Assembly (NCBI GenBank): GCA_945860325.1
Contig: CAMARL010000148.1
Span: forward strand, 1 to 5,144
Source: Spirosoma fluviale
GTDB taxonomy: Bacteria; Bacteroidota; Bacteroidia; Cytophagales; Spirosomataceae
Reading direction: 5' to 3'
Length of the DNA: 5,144 bases
Shown piece after piece: positions 1 through 5,144 of this stretch; position 1 is the first letter of the stretch, and the number at the start of each line of letters is the position of its first letter. Made by a program: the position numbers and the translations under genes. Below the pieces are notes generated by a model. That model ran no database searches. It saw only the letters and a program-made list of their open reading frames with translations, and was not told where the DNA came from.

Positions 1-851
1 TTCCAAGCAGAATACCAAAAACTAGCCACTCGGTTAGACGCTAAAAGCATTCTATTTTCGATGGAAGTGCCTAAGCGATTGCCGTACGCTTTTATAAAGT
101 CTTTGGTGTAATACTGTAATTTACGGCCCCCACGTTCAACTTCCATGAATGCTTTTGCCTCACTCATTTCTGCTCGGATGGCTAATTCAGTTTTATATAT
201 TTCAGGAAGCATGTCATGAGATTCCAATAAAATTTGAAAGATAAAATCCTGTGGATTTTTAATGTAGGTAACGGTTGGCACTTTATTAAATTGATAATTT
301 CTCAAAAATTCCTCAGGCACTAAACTTTCCCACAAAACATGAATTCCTTTTTGGTTTGTAAATTGTCCATCGTGATTTTTAGTCGTATGTAATGGAACAT
401 GTGAATCAGCCACATAATGGCCTAAATCGGCTGCATAAAACAAAACAGAATCCTTTAAATTATGTTGGAATGAATAAACCAATCGCTTATACACCCGATT
501 TACCTCCCAAGGCACAATCCCTTCATTTTTCAAACTATCCAAGGAATATTTTTTGATGGCGGCGGAAAAATCATGTGGAATACTGGTTCGATAGTTAGGG
601 CCAAAAACCTCAGCATCCATATCTAAATAATGCTTAGGGTCCTCTGATTTATCATCACGTCTACGAACATCTGGCCGAATCGAGTGGGTCACTAAATAAT
701 CTTGGTTCGCGTAAAAAAACAATCCCAATTCTGCAGGCAAGGTATAAATGGAAACTTGTTGCAATGATTTATGAGAAAGAAATCCCCAAGAAGAAATCAA
801 AATAGATACAAAGGCAAGAATTGAAAATTTAACTAATATTTTCTTTAGCAT
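1..851 (-). CDS. Secreted zinc-dependent phospholipase C / S1-P1 nuclease-like hydrolase (3' end outside the window)
   Basis: An open frame of 283 codons without a stop starts at the ATG at 851-849 and leaves the window on the left, so the C-terminus is missing. Residues 1-21 (basic MLKK, then a hydrophobic stretch ending ISS) form an export signal, and cleavage would expose W22. In this superfamily the mature N-terminal Trp is itself a zinc ligand. Other ligand candidates are H27, D61 (or D66), H74, H145, D149, H155, H171 and E175. The H-x3-D-x5-H motif (145-155) and H-x3-E (171-175) match the trinuclear zinc site. W-x4-H spacing resembles P1 nuclease, while the final Glu resembles phospholipase C, so substrate (phospholipid or nucleic acid phosphodiester) is not settled. 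Family membership is firm. The enzyme should be periplasmic or secreted. The start is forced by the signal peptide; the next Met is residue 78. The gene overlaps the upstream regulator by 23 bp and has no visible Shine-Dalgarno. Confidence 0.88.
   Translation of the reverse strand, partial: MLKKILVKFSILAFVSILISSWGFLSHKSLQQVSIYTLPAELGLFFYANQDYLVTHSIRPDVRRRDDKSEDPKHYLDMDAEVFGPNYRTSIPHDFSAAIKKYSLDSLKNEGIVPWEVNRVYKRLVYSFQHNLKDSVLFYAADLGHYVADSHVPLHTTKNHDGQFTNQKGIHVLWESLVPEEFLRNYQFNKVPTVTYIKNPQDFIFQILLESHDMLPEIYKTELAIRAEMSEAKAFMEVERGGRKLQYYTKDFIKAYGNRLGTSIENRMLLASNRVASFWYSAW
829..851 (-). other. 23-bp overlap between the regulator's 3' end and the hydrolase's start
   Basis: The hydrolase ATG (851-849) lies inside the last codons of the HTCS gene, one base out of its frame, and the HTCS stop codon TAA occupies 831-829. 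There is no room for a terminator between the genes, and none is seen in the regulator's tail. This arrangement supports a shared transcript and possibly translational coupling. Co-transcription is inferred; the overlap itself is read directly. Confidence 0.8.
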
Positions 852-3800
852 GATTGATGTAATAAGACGGTGATTGACCAAATTGTTTTTTAAAGACTCG
901 TGTAAAATAAGCTGGATCATTAAATCCAACTTTATAGGCAATTTCTGAAACATTAAATTGGGTTGTCTCCATAAACACTAAGGCTTGTTGGAGCCTAATG
1001 GATCGGATAAACTCATTGCCTGCCAAGGAAGTCAGGTTTTTAAGTTTCCGGTATAACTGCATTTTACTCATATCCAGCCCTTTTTCTAAATCGACCACAT
1101 CAAAATTAGAATCAGCGATATTTTCAATAATTAAGGCGGTGGCCTTTTGTAAGAATTCATCTTGAAATTCCGGTAATTTACCTTCCGTTAATTCTCTCTG
1201 AACTAATTGTTTCTGCCAATTTTTTCTGGCTCTTTCCTTGGCTTCCAATAACTTATTGACTCTAATTTCAAGCAAATCCGCATTAAATGGCTTACTCACA
1301 TAATCATCTGCACCGGATTGCATGCCCTCAATTTGACTGTCCTGTGAACTTTTTGAAGTTAAGATAATGATGGGAATATGATTTGTTTTGGGATTGCTAC
1401 GAAGCGCCCGACAAAGATTTATTCCGCTCATGCCAGGCATCATCCAATCCGTAATCACTACATCAGGTAAAAACTTTAATGCTAGTTCCAACGCTTCTTC
1501 GCCCCTTTCGGACTCAACTATTTGAAAGCGCTTGGAAAAAATGTCGGCAACAAATTTTCTTAGTTCCGTATGATCATCCACAATCAATAAAATCTGTTTT
1601 TCGTGTTCAATGGAGTCTAATTTTTGAACCACTGGATTATTAGAAACGAATTTTTCTGGTAAATTTTCATGCTGATGTATCCAAGAGGGATCAAATACAC
1701 TGTCTTGGACAGGGAAAGTAATGGAAAAATTACTTCCTTCGCCTAGTTTACTATTAACCTCTATTTGACCCAAATGTAACTCAATCAATTCCTTACATAG
1801 GGACAAACCGACTCCCGTTCCAGCTCGATTCATCGATTCAGGCACTTGGTAAAAACGATCAAAAATATGATTCAAATGTTCTGATGCGATTCCTTTACCA
1901 GTATCTAAAACTTGAATACGAACTGATTTGACTTTCTTTTTACTAGCTTGAATATCCTGAATAAGCGTCAAGGAAACCCCTATTTTCCCTTCTTCCGACG
2001 TATGTTTAAATGCATTTGACAAAAGATTGGTCACGCATTTTTCAATGATGTCAGAATCATAATAAACAAAGAGATCGTTTTGTGAGGGTTTCCACATCAA
2101 ATTGATTTGCTTTTGTTGCGCATAGTTTTCAAAACCCAACATGATGCTGTTTAACTGAAGGATTAAATCATGTTTTGCAATGAAAGGCTGTTGTTTTCCT
2201 GACTCAATTTTGGATAAGTCTAGTAGTTGGTTAATCAATCGCAACAACTTTTGTGCATTTTGATGTATGGAGGACATCCGAGTATTTTGTTCCTCATTTA
2301 AGCCCTTATTTTTAAGAAAATAACGTTCAATCGGACTTATGATAAGTGTTAAAGGAGTCCTCAGTTCATGCGAAATATTGGTAAAAAAATGTGTTTTTAC
2401 TTGCTCAAGTTCTTGAATACGCTCCTTCTCAATTTCTTTTAATCGAATATCCGTCTTAAATGCTTCTCGGATCTTTATTTCTCGAATAAACCCATATACA
2501 ATCGCTGAAGCAGAAAGAAAATAGATCACAAATGCCCACCAGGTGCGATACCATGGGGGTAAAACAGTGATTTTTAGCTCGAATGGATTTTCGGCCCAAA
2601 TACCGTCCGAATTAGAAGCCTTGACTTTAAAGGTATAATCTCCTGGACTTAAATTCGTATAAGAAGCGGACCTTTGGGTCCCTACATAATTCCAATCTTT
2701 CTCAAAGCCCACTAAATAATAGGCATACCGATTGTTTTTGGGCCTCTGATACTCTAAAGCGACAAAGTCTAGGCTAAATACCGATTGTCCGGGCTGAAGA
2801 GTTAAATGCTTGGCAAATAAAATATCTTCACTTAGAGGAGAATTTTCCGCTCCTACTTGCACAGGCTTATTGAAGATTTTTAGATTGGTAATGAAGACTC
2901 TAGGGACATCCATGCGGGAACGCAAACTATCCGATTTGATGTAATTCAATCCATTAATTCCTCCAAAGAACAACCAGTCTTGGCTATTTTTATCAAAAGC
3001 ATTATTCAAAAACTCTTTTCCTTGAAGACCATCCACATCATCGAAATTAATGCATTTGAAAGTCTGGGGGTCCATTTTTGAAATTCCGCCATTGGTTGTC
3101 AACCATAAATTTCCTTTTTTATCTTCCACCATTCCCCTCAAGGTATTGCTGACCAAGCCGTCTGCCACGGTAAATATCTTAAAGGAATTTCCAGGTCCTT
3201 GATATAAATGCAATCCTCCTCCATTGGTCAATACCCAAATTCGATTTTTCCGATCTTGGTGAATATAAGTCACATGGTTATACCTCAAAGAAGAAGTGGC
3301 AATCCCCTTTTCAAAGTGATCAATTTTTTTTGTTTTAAAATCGTATACATACAAACCACTCGCATTGGTACCAATCCATAGACGACTATTTCCCTCCGTC
3401 ATTAACGTAGAGATCGTTTTATTTTCAAAAAATTTCTTACTCAATTCACTATAAGGAATTTCATATTTTTTAGAAATCAGATCAAAGGCCAATAAACCAT
3501 TTCCCACAGTCCCAAGCAACATCTTTTGCCCTATCTTAAGGATACTAGAGAATTTTATGGTTGCGACGTCTGAAACTATTCCTTTCGGTACTGGGTAAGA
3601 AATCATTTTTCGGTTAGCATCCATATTAAAAAGGCCTTTTCCCCAAACACCAATCCATAAAGTTCCTTGTGAATCAGTTTCCAATAAGTTAACGTCAAAA
3701 ATATCGGGTGAATTAAGCCGATTGATATCAGCATTATTGACCAAATGTTCCACTAATCCCGATTTATAATTCAAATAGGATAAACCTACATTACTTCCTA

Positions 3801-5043
3801 TCCAAACACCTTGATTTGCATTTGCCCGAAGCGCGGTGACTTTATTACTTAATAATCCCAAAAAGGTATTGGGTTTATATCTCAATACAGAAAATCGAGG
3901 TTTTTGGTGAAAATCAATATTTAATCCTGCTTCCCAAGTCCCAATCCACGTATTTAAATTTGAGTCCGTAAATAAACTGGTCACTGAATACGAGCTAATA
4001 CCAAATTCAGGATCTGGATTAGACACCACCTGGCGAAATTTTGAAAAATTCTCTCCCTCACAAATGTAAATACCATTATCCGTTCCAATCCAAATATTTT
4101 GAGCTCCATCCCTAGTAAGACTGGTGACGACATTTTGACGTGAAGAAATGGAAGACCGATTATAAAATACGGAAGTGAATTTTTGGTTTTGATGATCAAA
4201 GCGAAATAGACCTCGGCCTTCTGTGCCAACTAAAATATCCCCATTTTTAGCTTCCAATAAAGCCCGAATTCGAAAATCATTGGCCGAACTTTTTTGGCCA
4301 AAATTAAAAGGCAAATAAGAACGGTTGCCTAATACCGAAATTAAATACCCTGTTCTTGTACCAATCCAAAGCGATCCAGAAGAATGCCGAAAAAACCGAA
4401 CCGCATCTTTAATCAATGGGGTTTGGAAATCAGATTCCGATTTTATGATGACATTCTTTTTCGAATTTAGGGTCATAAAACCCTTGCCTACAACAGCTAC
4501 ACAAATTTTATGTTTCCCTAAATTAACAATCGATGGAATAATGACCGATGAAATATCCTCCCCTGAAGGGCCGCGCGTGAATCGAATCACCGAACCTGTT
4601 TTTAAATTAATTTTATTTAATCCCGCATTTCGAGTTCCTACCCATAAATTACCATCATCATCTTCACAAACTGTCGAGATATCACTTCCACTTAAAGTCT
4701 TGTTGTCACTCGGATCATTTTTATACACCGTAAACGAATGCCCATCATAGCGATTTAAGCCATCCGCGGTTGCAAACCACAAAAAACCCTTTTTGTCTTG
4801 GATAATTTTATTGATCGTACTTTGAGATAAACCTGAAGCCGTGGTCAAGCGTTCATAGCGCGTTAACTTTTGAGCCCATAAAAAATTAGGACTAAAAATC
4901 AGTAAACTTATGAACAAGGTTGCAAATCGAATGGACACGATAAACGGCTCTAAAATGTAAAGTCTAAAATTAGAAAATTTAAGGGAAATTAATTCGAAAT
5001 AAAACTTAAGGTGATTGAAATAGTCAATTAACAATAAAAACAT
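829..5043 (-). CDS. Hybrid two-component system sensor kinase/response regulator (HTCS) with AraC-type output
   Basis: This single protein senses a periplasmic signal, phosphorylates itself across the inner membrane and binds DNA. In order: signal peptide (about 36-58, ending LWAQ), fourteen regulator-propeller blades (about 71-706, WIGT/GL motifs), Y_Y_Y domain (about 765-829), one membrane helix (about 833-853), a helical linker, then histidine kinase. The H-box is SHELRTP with H892; the N-box has N1006 and N1010; ATP-lid motifs are DTGKGI (1047-1052) and GTGVGL (1075-1080). The receiver (about 1150-1265) has acidic D1156/D1157, phospho-acceptor D1199, T1229 and K1251. The AraC-type helix-turn-helix spans about 1297-1397. 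All catalytic residues are present, so it looks functional. Characterised relatives bind oligosaccharides and activate polysaccharide-utilisation genes; the ligand here is unknown and no SusC/D genes are visible. The first 35 residues look unlike a signal sequence, so GTG at 4938 may be the true start. Length is normal for the family. Confidence 0.97.
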   Translation of the reverse strand: MFLLLIDYFNHLKFYFELISLKFSNFRLYILEPFIVSIRFATLFISLLIFSPNFLWAQKLTRYERLTTASGLSQSTINKIIQDKKGFLWFATADGLNRYDGHSFTVYKNDPSDNKTLSGSDISTVCEDDDGNLWVGTRNAGLNKINLKTGSVIRFTRGPSGEDISSVIIPSIVNLGKHKICVAVVGKGFMTLNSKKNVIIKSESDFQTPLIKDAVRFFRHSSGSLWIGTRTGYLISVLGNRSYLPFNFGQKSSANDFRIRALLEAKNGDILVGTEGRGLFRFDHQNQKFTSVFYNRSSISSRQNVVTSLTRDGAQNIWIGTDNGIYICEGENFSKFRQVVSNPDPEFGISSYSVTSLFTDSNLNTWIGTWEAGLNIDFHQKPRFSVLRYKPNTFLGLLSNKVTALRANANQGVWIGSNVGLSYLNYKSGLVEHLVNNADINRLNSPDIFDVNLLETDSQGTLWIGVWGKGLFNMDANRKMISYPVPKGIVSDVATIKFSSILKIGQKMLLGTVGNGLLAFDLISKKYEIPYSELSKKFFENKTISTLMTEGNSRLWIGTNASGLYVYDFKTKKIDHFEKGIATSSLRYNHVTYIHQDRKNRIWVLTNGGGLHLYQGPGNSFKIFTVADGLVSNTLRGMVEDKKGNLWLTTNGGISKMDPQTFKCINFDDVDGLQGKEFLNNAFDKNSQDWLFFGGINGLNYIKSDSLRSRMDVPRVFITNLKIFNKPVQVGAENSPLSEDILFAKHLTLQPGQSVFSLDFVALEYQRPKNNRYAYYLVGFEKDWNYVGTQRSASYTNLSPGDYTFKVKASNSDGIWAENPFELKITVLPPWYRTWWAFVIYFLSASAIVYGFIREIKIREAFKTDIRLKEIEKERIQELEQVKTHFFTNISHELRTPLTLIISPIERYFLKNKGLNEEQNTRMSSIHQNAQKLLRLINQLLDLSKIESGKQQPFIAKHDLILQLNSIMLGFENYAQQKQINLMWKPSQNDLFVYYDSDIIEKCVTNLLSNAFKHTSEEGKIGVSLTLIQDIQASKKKVKSVRIQVLDTGKGIASEHLNHIFDRFYQVPESMNRAGTGVGLSLCKELIELHLGQIEVNSKLGEGSNFSITFPVQDSVFDPSWIHQHENLPEKFVSNNPVVQKLDSIEHEKQILLIVDDHTELRKFVADIFSKRFQIVESERGEEALELALKFLPDVVITDWMMPGMSGINLCRALRSNPKTNHIPIIILTSKSSQDSQIEGMQSGADDYVSKPFNADLLEIRVNKLLEAKERARKNWQKQLVQRELTEGKLPEFQDEFLQKATALIIENIADSNFDVVDLEKGLDMSKMQLYRKLKNLTSLAGNEFIRSIRLQQALVFMETTQFNVSEIAYKVGFNDPAYFTRVFKKQFGQSPSYYINHAKENIS
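2926..4833 (-). repeat. Fourteen propeller-blade repeats forming the HTCS sensor
   Basis: Protein residues 71-706 hold fourteen units of about 45-50 residues. The usual form is a (V/I)(T/S)-x-(I/L) strand, an acidic DxxGN-type turn, a (L/I)W(I/V)GT strand and a G(L/I) strand ending in N, Y or D. Approximate units are 71-101, 121-146, 168-193, 214-235, 258-283, 304-327, 352-376, 400-425, 450-475, 499-521, 542-568, 589-614, 633-658 and 683-706. Fourteen fits two tandem seven-bladed propellers, the known HTCS sensor fold. Units 3 and 10 lack the Trp motif. At DNA level the WIG motif gives a recurring 8-mer, ccaatcca on the plus strand, at 3371, 3650, 3941, 4085 and 4361. Blade boundaries were set by eye. 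Confidence 0.85.
4870..4938 (-). other. Signal peptide of the HTCS and likely alternative GTG start
   Basis: Codon 36 of the long ORF is GTG (4938-4936). Starting there gives VSIRFATLFISLLIFSPNF followed by LWAQ, a compact 23-residue export signal with a basic residue, a hydrophobic core and a plausible cleavage after Ala57 or Gln58. The preceding 35 codons (5043-4939) are rich in Phe, Leu, Ile and Tyr, as expected from translated AT-rich leader DNA, and contain no other Met. No Shine-Dalgarno is seen before either start, which is uninformative in Bacteroidota. The signal peptide is clear; the choice of start is an inference. Confidence 0.6.
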
Positions 5044-5144
5044 GCCACATTAAAATATTAAAATAGCGCCTTATGAAAGTATTAACACCCGTATTGCAAA
5101 TTATGTCCACTAAAATGAAAGATTTGTCCAATAAACTATAGACT
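5044..5144 (-). promoter_or_regulatory. Upstream region of the HTCS gene, promoter expected here
   Basis: This 101-bp stretch lies between the HTCS ATG and the window edge, and I see no gene in it. It holds the 21-bp-spaced direct repeat at 5104-5135 and a tandem 8-mer ttaaaata (5050-5057 and 5058-5065) just before the ATG. On the minus strand a weak resemblance to the Bacteroidota -7 element (ATAATTTG against TAnnTTTG) lies at about 5098-5105, too poor to name a promoter. If translation begins at GTG 4938, the leader would also include 4939-5043. The regulatory role is inferred from position. Confidence 0.4.
5104..5135. repeat. Direct repeat with 21-bp period, candidate operator
   Basis: tgtccactaaa (5104-5114) and tgtccaataaa (5125-5135) match at 10 of 11 positions, and their starts are 21 bp apart, two turns of the helix. 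AraC-family proteins are known to bind direct half-sites with about this period, and the adjacent gene ends in an AraC-type domain, so an autoregulatory site or one for an unseen neighbouring operon is plausible. The repeat is seen in the sequence; its role is inference. In AT-rich DNA a match of this quality could be accidental, and a further copy could lie beyond the window edge. Confidence 0.4.

Noticed and set aside
780..900. A possible transcription terminator between the two genes.
   Set aside because: The genes overlap and I find no GC-rich hairpin followed by a T-run on the minus strand here.
3981..4229. An 82-codon minus-strand open frame.
   Set aside because: It is a different frame within the HTCS coding sequence, and its translation has no recognisable motif.
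4325..4750. A 141-codon plus-strand open frame.
   Set aside because: It lies entirely antisense to the propeller-coding part of the HTCS gene, which has clear domain motifs in every blade there, and its translation shows no recognisable domain.
2926..4833. The repeated segments as a possible tandem DNA repeat or CRISPR-like array.
   Set aside because: The period is protein-level and irregular, the DNA units are diverged, and each unit encodes a propeller blade of one intact ORF.
5050..5065. Tandem ttaaaata 8-mer.
   Set aside because: Two AT-only copies in AT-rich leader DNA are easily accidental; noted only within the upstream region.
5098..5105. A possible Bacteroidota -7 promoter element on the minus strand (ATAATTTG).
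   Set aside because: It fails two of the six fixed positions of TAnnTTTG and the upstream TTG is not at a convincing distance, so I do not call a promoter.

Overview
The window looks like Bacteroidota chromosome, probably from the Cytophagia/Flavobacteriia side, though I cannot name a genus. It is AT-rich, the genes show no Shine-Dalgarno sequences, and the dominant gene is a hybrid two-component system (HTCS), a one-protein sensor/regulator architecture characteristic of this phylum. Both genes read on the minus strand, so the layout runs right to left.

From 5144 down to 5044 is a short AT-rich non-coding stretch that should hold the promoter of the HTCS gene. It contains an imperfect direct repeat (tgtccactaaa / tgtccaataaa, 10 of 11 identical) whose copies lie exactly 21 bp apart, the spacing expected if two DNA-binding domains bind the same face of the helix. 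From 5043 to 829 is the complete HTCS gene (1404 codons as an ATG ORF; a GTG start at 4938 is a serious alternative). It encodes a signal peptide, fourteen propeller blades forming two seven-bladed sensors, a Y_Y_Y domain, one membrane helix, a histidine kinase, a receiver domain and an AraC-type DNA-binding domain.

Overlapping the end of the HTCS gene by 23 bp, and running off the left edge of the window, is the 5' part of a second gene (851 to 1). It encodes a secreted enzyme of the zinc-dependent phospholipase C / S1-P1 nuclease superfamily, with the recognisable metal ligands intact. The overlap suggests that both proteins are made from one transcript.

As a unit, the HTCS would sense a periplasmic ligand (in characterised relatives a glycan fragment) and directly switch on target promoters. 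Whether the zinc hydrolase belongs to the same response or is only a transcriptional passenger cannot be decided here. The usual HTCS partners (SusC/SusD pairs, glycoside hydrolases) are not in the window. I see no RNA genes, mobile elements, CRISPR arrays or convincing terminators, and no evidence of a wholly new system.
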